A stretch of DNA of 16,629 nucleotides from JBGOUP01 sp041477655. GTDB lineage: Bacteria; Patescibacteriota; UBA1384; 2-12-FULL-50-11. Below are positions 8,499 to 15,555 of this stretch, piece after piece. The stretch is taken from assembly GCA_041477655.1 (NCBI GenBank), contig JBGOUP010000020.1, forward strand, positions 1 to 16,629, given 5' to 3'. The first letter of the stretch is position 1. Each line of letters opens with the position of its first letter. The position numbers and the translations under genes are program-made. Under the pieces are notes generated by a model. That model worked only from the letters and a program-made list of their open reading frames with translations. It ran no database searches and was not told the origin of the DNA.

Positions 8499-8620
8499 GA
8501 GTAAAAATTTTCAATTATCATTTTTCAATTTTCAATAAATTTTCATTTCACAATTTTCAATGTTTGGAAATTAACTCATTGCAACATTCACTAAAAACTG
8601 AAAATTCGAAAATTGACAAT
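8499..8620 (-). repeat. AT-rich intergenic region built of degenerate ATTGAAAATT repeats
   Basis: The whole ftsW-murD gap is made of short degenerate copies of TTTTCAATT, seen about five times in one orientation (8505-8562) and inverted twice near murD (8597-8617, GAAAATTCGAAAATTG). It has no reading frame and differs sharply in composition from its neighbours. A similar patch lies between ftsI and murF. It looks like a dispersed low-complexity element of the kind I associate with some candidate-phylum genomes. No promoter or terminator can be named with confidence. Confidence 0.6.
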
Positions 8621-9988
8621 TCATTTCCTGACTAAGGCTTGAAACTGCTCCCCTCGATCGGCGGCATCTGCAAACATATCCTTACTCGCGCAAGCAGGGG
8701 AAAGCATGACAACCTCCCCTTCTTTAGCTTGAACCTTAGCCAGTCTTACCGCCTCCTCTAAAGAATGGCAAATTTCAATAGGAATTTTTAGTGACTCTTT
8801 AGCTAAAGCTTGGCTCAATCGCTTGGCCTCTTGACCAATTAAAAGAACTTTTATCACCGTTGAATGGCTGACTGCTTGGGCTAACTGCGAGAAACTAACA
8901 CCTTTAGACGAACCACCAGCCAACAAAATAATCGGCTGACGAAAGGCACTTAATGCGGCAATCGTAGCATCTGGAGCAGTGGCATAGGAGTCATCAACGA
9001 AGGCAACGCCATCAATAGTGGTAAATAGTTCTAGCCGGTGGGGTAAAGTTTTAAAATTTGCCAAGCCCTTAGCAATATCTTCTTTAGTTATGTAGTCCTC
9101 AAGAGCGCTAATTGCCAAGGCGGCGTCAAGAAGAAAGTGTTGACCACGAATGGCTGTTTTGTTGAAGTCAAAAAAAGCTTGACCATGCTTAAATAGTTGA
9201 CCGTTGGTTTGAAGAAAGTAGTCAGCCTGTGGATTGATGGTTGAGACCCGTCGTTTTGACCCTAGGCTTGTCAAAGCTATCTGGGTAGCAGAAGGATCGT
9301 CTCCAGCAAAAACTACTGAATCATCAACTGTCTGAAACTTGGCAATATTACTTTTAGCCTCAACGTAATCTACACGGGAATGATGATAGTTCGGACTAAC
9401 ACTCGACAATGGCTGGAGGTGTTCTTCTGTTACTGGCAGGACAACCGCAATATTGGGGCTATGTTTAACATCCTCCAACTGAAAACTTGAAAGTTCCAGA
9501 ACGACGATGACTTGGTCTGACAGAGTCTCAAAAATATCAAAAATTGGTCGGCCGATATTGCCCGCCACAACCACTTGTTTTCCGGCGGCTTCAAGGAAAT
9601 TACCGATCATTGTCGCTGTCGTTCCCTTCCCTTTTGTTCCAGTCACGCCAATCACCTGGCCTGGAAAAATACTAAGGAATAAATCAGTAACAGAGGTGAC
9701 AACTGGCAACTTCGAGCCATTCGCCAACGATTTAGTCACTCGGTCCACCGGCAATCCCGGCGCTCGAAAGAGGTAGTCGTAAACGTCCAGATGATCAAGA
9801 TGAGCCGCTCCCACTACCAACTTTAGCTCGGCAAATTGTTTGATTAATCCTTTGGGGATCTGTTGGTCAAACTGCTCGTGGAGGGTAATACTCCCGCCAG
9901 CCCTGGTCAGCCAAGGCAAAAGACTAAGATTCTCTTTGCCGGCACCTAATAAGCCAATTTTTTTATCCCGAAAATCCGACCACTCCAT
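8621..9988 (-). CDS. murD: UDP-N-acetylmuramoyl-L-alanine--D-glutamate ligase MurD
   Basis: MurD adds D-glutamate to UDP-MurNAc-L-Ala with ATP. The 455-residue product has normal length. Domain 1 starts KKIGLLGAGKENLS; the P-loop is GVTGTKGKGTTAT (114-126); LELSSFQLED (164-173) and TEEHLQ follow; the Lys in YVEAKSNI (about 212) matches the carbamylated lysine of active Mur ligases; the C-terminal domain has PHRLE, VDDSYATAPDAT, LLAGGSSKG and LSPACASKDMF. All expected catalytic positions look intact, in contrast to murF and murB of this cluster. It is separated from mraY by 195 bases holding degenerate repeats, and an extended -10 element ends 6 bases before its ATG, so it may also start its own transcript. 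Confidence 0.96.
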   Translation of the reverse strand: MEWSDFRDKKIGLLGAGKENLSLLPWLTRAGGSITLHEQFDQQIPKGLIKQFAELKLVVGAAHLDHLDVYDYLFRAPGLPVDRVTKSLANGSKLPVVTSVTDLFLSIFPGQVIGVTGTKGKGTTATMIGNFLEAAGKQVVVAGNIGRPIFDIFETLSDQVIVVLELSSFQLEDVKHSPNIAVVLPVTEEHLQPLSSVSPNYHHSRVDYVEAKSNIAKFQTVDDSVVFAGDDPSATQIALTSLGSKRRVSTINPQADYFLQTNGQLFKHGQAFFDFNKTAIRGQHFLLDAALAISALEDYITKEDIAKGLANFKTLPHRLELFTTIDGVAFVDDSYATAPDATIAALSAFRQPIILLAGGSSKGVSFSQLAQAVSHSTVIKVLLIGQEAKRLSQALAKESLKIPIEICHSLEEAVRLAKVQAKEGEVVMLSPACASKDMFADAADRGEQFQALVRK

Positions 9989-9994
9989 TAACCT

Positions 9995-10003
9995 ATTATG
10001 CCA
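9995..10003 (-). promoter_or_regulatory. Candidate extended -10 promoter directly before murD
   Basis: The minus strand reads TGGCATAAT here, a TGn extension followed by a -10 hexamer with five of six consensus bases. Transcription would begin about seven bases on, at or next to the A of the murD ATG (9988), giving a transcript with almost no leader. There is no good -35. The weak AGG before the ATG is compatible with either reading. Confidence 0.3.
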
Positions 10004-10106
10004 GATTAGGCCCGAGAGAAAAACGCTTTGCCAAAGAAAGACGCTTCGCGATTGAAGAAGCTAGAGCTCCAGACGAGGCGGGCCGAACACCCGAGACAAG
10101 AAAGAT

Positions 10107-10204
10107 CTAGCGACCTATAATCACAATGGCCTAACGCCCGATGAGAGGAAGACATCGAGCTAACGCCCGATGATGACAATGGCCTAATGGCCGATGATGA
10201 CAAT
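10107..10204 (-). repeat. Degenerate ~24-bp tandem repeat duplicating the mraY 3' end
   Basis: Four head-to-tail units end the mraY gene and run past it. In plus-strand terms they are 10184-10204 (inside mraY, with its stop), 10160-10183, 10131-10159 (longer and more diverged) and 10107-10130. Each begins with CTA, a stop codon on the minus strand, then a variant of ACGCCCGATGATGACAATGG. The first and last complete 24-base units differ at about 5 of 24 positions. Read on the minus strand, successive units repeat a VIIG-type ending followed by a stop. Confidence 0.65.
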
Positions 10205-11140
10205 AAACAGGCCGACCATGGCTGAAACCGAAGAAATAATCCAGAATCGCATGGTAATTTTTGGTTCTGGCCAGCCCAGCGCTTGGAAGTGATGATGAAT
10301 CGGGGCGGACTGGAAGACCTTTTTGCCGTTACGTAATTTCTTTGAAGCAATTTGAATTAAAGCAGATAATCCCTCGCCGTACATAACAAGAGCAATGATC
10401 GGCAAGACAAAAACGGTATCGGTCAGAAATGCCATCACGCCAAGCGTTATGCCCAGAGCCATTGCTCCGGTATCGCCCATAAAAAACCGGGCCGGATAAA
10501 TATTGAACCACAAAAAGGCCAAAAGCGAGCCGAGAATCGTTCCGCAAAAAGCGGCTAGTTCAGCCTTACCTTGCAACAGGGCAATAATGCCAAAAGCGGC
10601 AAAGCTACTAGCCATTACTCCAGCCGCTAATCCATCGAGGCCGTCGGTCTCATTGGCCGAAAAGGTGGTGAAGACAACAACGGCGATGAAAAGTGGAATG
10701 TACCAAGCACCAATCTCGATCGGGCCCAAACCTGGAATGGAGATGACACTGAAACCGAGCTTGTAATAGAACCAAATCGCGCCGACGCCAGCAATCAGGG
10801 CATAAATAAGCAATTTCCAACGAAATTTTATCCCTCCTTGATTGGGCCCGATGCCAAAAATATTGAATAGGTCGTCAATTGCCCCGACCGTTCCTGAAGC
10901 GACTAGAGTGAACAGCGGTAACCAGGTCTGGGCTCGTGACAAATTCATCAGTAGAGTAATCACTGCTGTAGTCACCCAAATAAGCAACCCACCCATTGTT
11001 GGTGTGTTAGCTTTATGCTTATGAAATGAGTAGAAAATTGGGGCGTTTTTTTCATCAAAACCAGTTTGGCGGATTCTTTTGCCCAGACGATTTTTATAAA
11101 GAAAGTCAGTAAATAATGGCGTCCACAAAATAGCCACCAA
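10184..11140 (-). CDS. mraY: Phospho-N-acetylmuramoyl-pentapeptide transferase MraY
   Basis: MraY joins phospho-MurNAc-pentapeptide to undecaprenyl phosphate, giving lipid I, in the membrane. Family features are FHKHKANTPTMGGLLIW, the metal/substrate site ANETDGLDGLAAG, GDTGAMALG and the C-terminal PIHHHFQALGWPEPKI. The first conventional start is TTG at 11140, giving 318 residues, but this begins in the middle of the first membrane segment and has no ribosome site. The frame stays open upstream and reads ENVALAKTFWLASLSF, a good first half of that segment, back to a GGAGG at 11210-11214 inside murF. The true start is therefore probably a rare codon, ATA at 11200 or ATT at 11206, overlapping murF. 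The 3' end lies in a tandem repeat. Confidence 0.95.
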   Translation of the reverse strand: MVAILWTPLFTDFLYKNRLGKRIRQTGFDEKNAPIFYSFHKHKANTPTMGGLLIWVTTAVITLLMNLSRAQTWLPLFTLVASGTVGAIDDLFNIFGIGPNQGGIKFRWKLLIYALIAGVGAIWFYYKLGFSVISIPGLGPIEIGAWYIPLFIAVVVFTTFSANETDGLDGLAAGVMASSFAAFGIIALLQGKAELAAFCGTILGSLLAFLWFNIYPARFFMGDTGAMALGITLGVMAFLTDTVFVLPIIALVMYGEGLSALIQIASKKLRNGKKVFQSAPIHHHFQALGWPEPKITMRFWIISSVSAMVGLFIVIIGH

Positions 11141-11186
11141 GAATGATAGCGAAGCTAGCCAGAAAGTTTTAGCTAGAGCGACGTTT

Positions 11187-12260
11187 TCAGTACCGAGTAT
11201 GTGAATCTTCCTCCAATGCTTGTGTGATATTTTCCATGTGGATACCTCGAGAACCCTTGATTAGTATACTATCACCATCTTTAAGGTGGGCCAAGACCTG
11301 TTCGGCCGCCGAATTGGCATCTTTGAACCAGTAATCGGCTTGGTAGTTTTTGGCCAGCTGGCCAACACCAATTACTAAATCAGCCACCTGACGAATTTCT
11401 TGACCCACCTGGTTATGAAACACAACTTCATTCTGACCTAGTTCCAACATTGAACCAAGAATGGCCACTTTTCGGCCTGGCAGTTTGCTTAAAACCTGAA
11501 AGGCGCTGTCCATAGAAACCGGGTTGGCGTTATAGGAATCATCAATTACCTGCCAGGGGCCAATTTTCTTGCTAACCAGCCGGCCAGGTGGTGGCTGATA
11601 GCCAGCCAGTCCTTGTTGGATAATTTGGTCATTGACACCGAGTACTCGACTAATCGATCGGGCAAAATTTCGGGCGATCTCTTCAGGTGCACTGGTAACA
11701 ACATGAACATGGGCTTGGCAACGGTGTTGATGCATGGTCAAAAATGGATCAGTGCTATTAAGGAAAACATGCCCGTCCTGGCCGACAGACTCAACCAACG
11801 TCCCTTCGTCTCGAGCTACCGCCTCAAGTGAGGGATAGTTTGCCAAGTGAGCTGGGACAACGATAGTCAAGACCGCGATGGTTGGTTGAAGCTGGCTTGC
11901 CAGAGCCTCAATGTCGCCTGGCCGATCGGTACCGTATTCTAGTATTAAATATTTAGGCAATCTGGTTACCAGAGATTTCCAGACCGCCTCAACCAAGACG
12001 GTTAGCCAGCGCCAGCCTAATTGCTGATGGTAAAAATCGAACTTGAAGCCCAAGACCGACAAGGGTACGCCAAGGTAGGTATTGAGATTACCAAAACCAG
12101 TTAGAACCTTTCCCGGATAAGCCAGCCCAAGTACAGTTCCTAGCGCCACCTTAGTTGAGGTTTTAGCCATTCCCCCACCTATGGCGATAATTATCGGCTT
12201 ATCTTGGCGAACTCTGTGCTTGGCCGCCCACCATAATATTTTTTCTCGGAAGTTTTTCAT
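11187..12260 (-). CDS. murF: MurF-like Mur ligase, short form with altered ATP-binding loop
   Basis: MurF normally adds D-Ala-D-Ala to UDP-MurNAc-tripeptide. From the ATG at 12260 the product has 357 residues and lacks the usual N-terminal substrate domain, starting almost at the ATPase domain, as I recall for short MurF proteins of candidate phyla. Seen: IIAIGGGMAKTSTK (24-37; usual P-loop GSxGKTTTK, so Gly before Lys is Ala), GNLNTYLGVPLSVLG, LEYGTDRPGDIEAL, then PAHLANYPSLEAVARDEGTL, where the family has Lys (carbamylated) at the Glu of DEG. NSTDP replaces NADD. The C-terminal domain is well kept: DDSYNANPVSM, LGSMLELG, LIKGSRGIHMENI. A longer frame from a TTG at 12359 runs into repeat sequence and is not credited. 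The annotation is sound by position; activity is uncertain. Confidence 0.85.
   Translation of the reverse strand: MKNFREKILWWAAKHRVRQDKPIIIAIGGGMAKTSTKVALGTVLGLAYPGKVLTGFGNLNTYLGVPLSVLGFKFDFYHQQLGWRWLTVLVEAVWKSLVTRLPKYLILEYGTDRPGDIEALASQLQPTIAVLTIVVPAHLANYPSLEAVARDEGTLVESVGQDGHVFLNSTDPFLTMHQHRCQAHVHVVTSAPEEIARNFARSISRVLGVNDQIIQQGLAGYQPPPGRLVSKKIGPWQVIDDSYNANPVSMDSAFQVLSKLPGRKVAILGSMLELGQNEVVFHNQVGQEIRQVADLVIGVGQLAKNYQADYWFKDANSAAEQVLAHLKDGDSILIKGSRGIHMENITQALEEDSHTRY
11210..11214 (-). promoter_or_regulatory. GGAGG ribosome binding site likely serving mraY
   Basis: A consensus GGAGG inside the last codons of murF sits 9 bases before an ATA and 3 before an ATT, both in the mraY frame. No ATG, GTG or TTG in that frame lies between it and the TTG at 11140, some 69 bases on. 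It is one of the best Shine-Dalgarno sequences in the operon, and it argues for a non-canonical mraY start. Confidence 0.5.
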
Positions 12261-12339
12261 TACTCTCGTAATTTTACCAGTTAGAGAAGCGGGGTTAAAT
12301 CGGAGGATATTTCCTGTCGCGGAGCGTTTTCCTGTTATC

Positions 12340-12417
12340 AAATTGCAATCTGCAATCAAACCTCAATGATCAAATTTCAAACATAAAACATTTGAAAATT
12401 GAGAATTGTTACTTGAA
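12340..12417 (-). repeat. AT-rich repeat patch between ftsI and murF
   Basis: This part of the 207-base gap holds ATTGCAATCTGCAATC, and an imperfect inverted repeat CAAATTTCAAA / TTTGAAAATTG around a loop of about 9 bases (12371-12402), followed by more AAAATT-type sequence. It resembles the patch before ftsW. murE, which normally lies between ftsI and murF, is missing here. No gene is seen. Confidence 0.5.
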
Positions 12418-12479
12418 AATTTATCAACGCAGTTGTCTGAATTTATCAACGCAGTTGTCTGAATTTATCAACGCAGTTG
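12418..12479 (-). repeat. 22-bp tandem repeat duplicating the last codons of ftsI
   Basis: Two perfect 22-base copies (12418-12439, 12440-12461) and an 18-base partial copy (12462-12479) share the core ATCAACGCAGTTG. The partial copy is the genuine end of ftsI and includes its TGA stop, so the two further copies repeat the QLR-stop coding sequence downstream. Identity between the full copies is complete, which points to a recent event. Confidence 0.9.
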
Positions 12480-14168
12480 GTAGTAGTTGGTCATCCAATT
12501 GGCGATTTCGCCAAATGTCGGTGCCGCCGATGACTCGGCAAAGGAAACAGTTTTAGGATTATCTAAACGAACAACCATGACGTATTTGGGGGCATCGGCT
12601 GGAAACATGCCGGCAAAGGTACCGATATGTTTGTTTTCGTCGTAGCCACCTTTATTGTCCGGAACTTGGGCGGTACCTGTCTTGCCACCAACTTTGACAC
12701 CGTCAACCTTAGCCCGCTTACCGTGACCGTTATCAACGACGCTGACTAACATCTGTCGAACTTTTGAGGCAGTATCAGCGCTGATCACCTGCGTAGAATC
12801 AACCGGAAAATCGAGGATCTTAGCACTATTGTCACTGACAAGTTTCTCGGCAATGTGGGGGGTGACCAAATGTCCGCCATTAGCGATGACGGAATATGCC
12901 CGGGCGAGTTGGCCAACAGACATAGAAATTCCCTGACCAAAAGCGGCAGTTGAGCGAAGCAGATCGTTCCATTCACTCTTGGGGGGCCAGCGACCTGTTT
13001 GTTCTCCGACCAAATCAACATTGGTCTTGTCGCTGACGCCAAACTTTTCGTAGTTTTGTTTAACAAGATCAGCACCCATTTTTGAGCTAACCCAAACCAT
13101 AGCCACGTTATCGGAATTGTCCAAGACATCAGTCATCGTCTCCTTACCAAAACCCTGACCTTGAGCGTTTTTGATGACCTTGCTAAGAACTGTAGCCGAA
13201 TTTCCAAACGTACTGGATGTGTCTGGAGCAACAATATTAGCCTCAATCGCCCCAGCCATAGTAATTGGTTTGCAGACACTGCCTGGCTCATAAATATTAC
13301 TAAAAGTCGCCGGCGAGAATCGCCCCTGATCCTCGGTCTTAACTTCGGGGTATTTATTGGGATCAAAAGTTGGCTGGCCAGCCATAGCCAAAATTTTGCC
13401 GTTGTTTGGATCCATGACAATAATATTGCCTGAATCAGCTTTGTAGGTGTCTATCGCCGCTTTCAATCTTTCTTCAACTTCAAATTGAAGATTGTAGTCT
13501 ATCGTTAGGACTAAGTCGCTTCCTGCTTTTGAGCCCTGGTTACTTAAGACATCGATTAATTTACCCAGTGAGTCATGACGAGCGAGTTGACTGCCTTGAT
13601 TCCCTTTTAACTCTGGATCATAGGTAGCCTCAACCCCATATTTTCCGGTCGAGTCAGCTCCGACAAAACCAAGAATTTGGGCGGCAATTCTATCAGCCTC
13701 CGGATAAATTCGGCTATACTCACTGGAGATAAAAACACCGATGTAACTTTTATCGTTAATCCGTTTGGCCGTCGCTTCGTTCAGGCCGACTGCTAGAGGC
13801 GGAATCCAGACATCTTTATTATTAATTTTGGAAAACACGTCTGATGTGGCTAATACTGGGAGCTCTTGATGAAGCGCTTCAGCTAGCTTCTGCTTGTCAC
13901 CAACTTGCCTTGGTGAGATCTCCAGTTTGTAAGTTTGTTGACTAAGAGACAGCGGGAAAAGCTGACTGTTTTTGTCTTGGGCATAAATCCGACCGCGCTC
14001 CGCCTGTAGCTTGGTTTGTCCGACGGATTGGGCTTGAGCGGCCTTGGCATAACTGTCGTGTTCAAAGACTTGTTTGCGAAATAGGTCAAAGAGCAACAAC
14101 CCAGTTAAGAAAAATACGCCAACAATAATAATAGCTGATCGCTCAAAACCATTACGGCTACTAGCCAT
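12468..14168 (-). CDS. ftsI: Septal peptidoglycan transpeptidase FtsI (class B penicillin-binding protein)
   Basis: FtsI cross-links septal peptidoglycan and works with FtsW. The 566-residue product has a short cytoplasmic tail, one membrane anchor (about 11-29), and a class B pedestal domain starting with QAERGRIYAQD (55-65). The transpeptidase domain follows with all three active-site motifs: SxxK as SVCK (297-300, the Ser being the acylated residue), SDN (352-354, the SxN motif) and KTG in VGGKTGTAQ (493-501). There are no PASTA repeats; it ends NYYQLR. The ATG has a weak AGGA before it, and 23 bases separate it from ftsL. The Cys in SVCK is less common than Phe or Met but is not in a catalytic position. 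The end of the gene is tandemly duplicated. Confidence 0.96.
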   Translation of the reverse strand: MASSRNGFERSAIIIVGVFFLTGLLLFDLFRKQVFEHDSYAKAAQAQSVGQTKLQAERGRIYAQDKNSQLFPLSLSQQTYKLEISPRQVGDKQKLAEALHQELPVLATSDVFSKINNKDVWIPPLAVGLNEATAKRINDKSYIGVFISSEYSRIYPEADRIAAQILGFVGADSTGKYGVEATYDPELKGNQGSQLARHDSLGKLIDVLSNQGSKAGSDLVLTIDYNLQFEVEERLKAAIDTYKADSGNIIVMDPNNGKILAMAGQPTFDPNKYPEVKTEDQGRFSPATFSNIYEPGSVCKPITMAGAIEANIVAPDTSSTFGNSATVLSKVIKNAQGQGFGKETMTDVLDNSDNVAMVWVSSKMGADLVKQNYEKFGVSDKTNVDLVGEQTGRWPPKSEWNDLLRSTAAFGQGISMSVGQLARAYSVIANGGHLVTPHIAEKLVSDNSAKILDFPVDSTQVISADTASKVRQMLVSVVDNGHGKRAKVDGVKVGGKTGTAQVPDNKGGYDENKHIGTFAGMFPADAPKYVMVVRLDNPKTVSFAESSAAPTFGEIANWMTNYYQLR

Positions 14169-14191
14169 AATTCAAAATCCTAAACCCATGG

Positions 14192-14524
14192 CTAATGGCT
14201 GGGTATAGTGATAGTTTCCGGAGCCTTATCTGCTGGCTTTAAACCAAGTTTATCGGCCGATGAGCCGACAATATTCAGAGATTTTAACCGACTGGCGTTA
14301 ACCTCAAGAGTGCCGAGCTGTTGGTCTAACTGGTCAGACTTATCTTGACCGTTACGAATTTGGTTAGTTTTGTCAGAACCCTGGGCAGTCTGGACTAGAT
14401 AAAGAAGCGACAGAACCGCCAACAGCATGACGATGAGATAGCGCATCGTTAACGGCCCAACTCCAAAAGTTGACTTGGTTTTCATGATTTGTCTTCGATA
14501 GACTCTGTTTCTGCGTAATTCCAT
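14192..14524 (-). CDS. ftsL: FtsL-like division protein, single membrane segment
   Basis: The 110-residue product has a basic N-terminal tail, one strongly hydrophobic segment (about 27-45, MRYLIVMLLAVLSLLYLV) and a polar region rich in Asp, Gln and Asn suited to a coiled coil. This is the FtsL/DivIC layout. FtsL forms a trimer with FtsB and FtsQ that activates FtsW-FtsI. FtsL proteins are poorly conserved, so the call depends on size, topology and position between rsmH and ftsI. The ATG is 7 bases after the rsmH stop with no ribosome site; a later ATG at 14482 (MKTKSTFG) is a possible alternative start. The C-terminus is Pro/Lys-rich and short. Confidence 0.75.
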   Translation of the reverse strand: MELRRNRVYRRQIMKTKSTFGVGPLTMRYLIVMLLAVLSLLYLVQTAQGSDKTNQIRNGQDKSDQLDQQLGTLEVNASRLKSLNIVGSSADKLGLKPADKAPETITIPSH

Positions 14525-14531
14525 TAGGTAT

Positions 14532-15389
14532 TTATTTTTTAGATTTTTTCTCTTTTTGTCCGGCTCGAAGCTTGGCGCTTCGGGCTCGATTGTTCTTAGC
14601 CAATTCTTCGATCGACGGTTGAAGTGGTTTCTTTGTTAGAATCTCCGTTGTAACTTCTCTAAAAAAGTTTTTGACGATTCTATCCTCCAATGAATGGAAG
14701 GATATAACCACTAATCGCCCACCCGGGTTAAGCTGTTGGTAAATTGCTTCAAGTCCCCTCTTTAAATGAACTAACTCGTCGTTGACCACGATCCGCAATG
14801 CCTGGAAGAGTGGCGCCAGAACACTTGGTTGACTGGTACCGACAACTTCCACAAAATCACTGGTTGTTTTGATCGGCCGATTGCGTCTTTGTTCGATCAC
14901 CTTTCTGGCCAATCTTTTCGAGTATCTATCCTGGCCATACTCGGAAAAAGTTCTAACAAGCTGCTCGTTTGAGGCGTGGGCCAGCCATTGCTCGGCCGTC
15001 TGTCCGCCTAACTGATCAAAACGCATGTCCAGCATTTGTTCTTGACTAAAGCTAAAACCACGTCCCTCGGTTTCCAGCTGGTCTGTTGATAGACCCAGGT
15101 CCATTACCGCCCCGTCAAAGTGCCAATCAGGATCAAGATCATCATAGCTTTGAACATGGAACTCAAATCGCTTTGAATACTTCTTAACGAGTTCGCCAGC
15201 AAATTTAGCAACGCTTGGATCACGATCAAGGGCAATAACCTTGCCACCTGGCGAACTTGCTTCAAGTATGGCTTGACTGTGTCCACCACCGCCAAAAGTA
15301 CCATCCAGATATACCCCGCCACTTTTGGGCTGGAGTAACTCGATTACCTCACTCGTCATTACGCCACGATGTTTTGAAGAATTTACCAT
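14532..15389 (-). CDS. rsmH: 16S rRNA (cytosine(1402)-N(4))-methyltransferase RsmH (MraW)
   Basis: RsmH methylates N4 of C1402 in 16S rRNA, at the decoding centre, using S-adenosylmethionine. The 285-residue product is slightly shorter than the usual 300-315. Visible motifs: the SAM-binding loop DGTFGGGGHS (29-38), ALDRDP (53-58), VMDLGLSTDQL (95-105), GFSFSQEQMLDMRFD, FQALRIVVNDEL, VISFHSLEDRIVKNFF and the C-terminal RSAKLRAG. The tail is Lys-rich. There is no clear Shine-Dalgarno before the ATG, only an A-rich stretch, and 260 bases separate the gene from mraZ, an unusually long gap that may hold a structured leader. Confidence 0.98.
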   Translation of the reverse strand: MVNSSKHRGVMTSEVIELLQPKSGGVYLDGTFGGGGHSQAILEASSPGGKVIALDRDPSVAKFAGELVKKYSKRFEFHVQSYDDLDPDWHFDGAVMDLGLSTDQLETEGRGFSFSQEQMLDMRFDQLGGQTAEQWLAHASNEQLVRTFSEYGQDRYSKRLARKVIEQRRNRPIKTTSDFVEVVGTSQPSVLAPLFQALRIVVNDELVHLKRGLEAIYQQLNPGGRLVVISFHSLEDRIVKNFFREVTTEILTKKPLQPSIEELAKNNRARSAKLRAGQKEKKSKK

Positions 15390-15430
15390 TACTTTTTTAT
15401 GTACGGGTTCTACACTATTACTATCTTATT

Positions 15431-15555
15431 TTAAAAGGCCAGGAGCAGGGGACCGAAATACGGTTGTCGCTGCCGAGCATAAGATCCCCTCCCAGTGTAA
15501 GAGAGCAGGAAAGAACCCGACAGACCCTCCCTGATAACCGCTATCAGGATCTCAC
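15431..15555 (-). ncRNA. Candidate structured leader RNA between mraZ and rsmH
   Basis: In transcript direction the element has a perfect hairpin CCTGATA/TATCAGG (15542-15548 with 15530-15536, loop GCGGT), a possible long-range stem GAGATCC with GGATCTT (15547-15553 with 15481-15487), AGGGAG with CTCTCT inside it, and ACCG/CGGT (15461-15464 with 15452-15455). The GGATCTT arm overlaps a second option, GGGGA (15485-15489) with TCCCC (15448-15452), so two forms exclude each other. No gene of normal size is present and no poly-U terminator is seen. An mraW RNA motif is known from the same place in Actinobacteria; identity with it is not shown. The pairings are seen by eye, the function is inferred. 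Confidence 0.4.

Noticed and set aside
10006..10350. 114-residue minus-strand frame overlapping mraY and the gap after it
   Set aside because: It is out of frame with the clear mraY coding region, low in complexity (Ser, Leu, Arg) and produced by the repeat units.
12261..12359. N-terminal extension of MurF from a TTG at 12359
   Set aside because: The TTG has only one base between it and GAGG, the sequence resembles AT-rich repeat, and Mur ligase homology starts after the ATG at 12260.
12418..12479. Short regular repeats resembling a CRISPR start
   Set aside because: The copies are directly adjacent without spacers and include the ftsI stop, so this is a plain tandem duplication.
15484..15536. 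G-quadruplex in the leader before rsmH (GGGAGGG and GGGAGGGG tracts on the minus strand)
   Set aside because: The G-runs are far apart and compete with the stems described; nothing more supports it.
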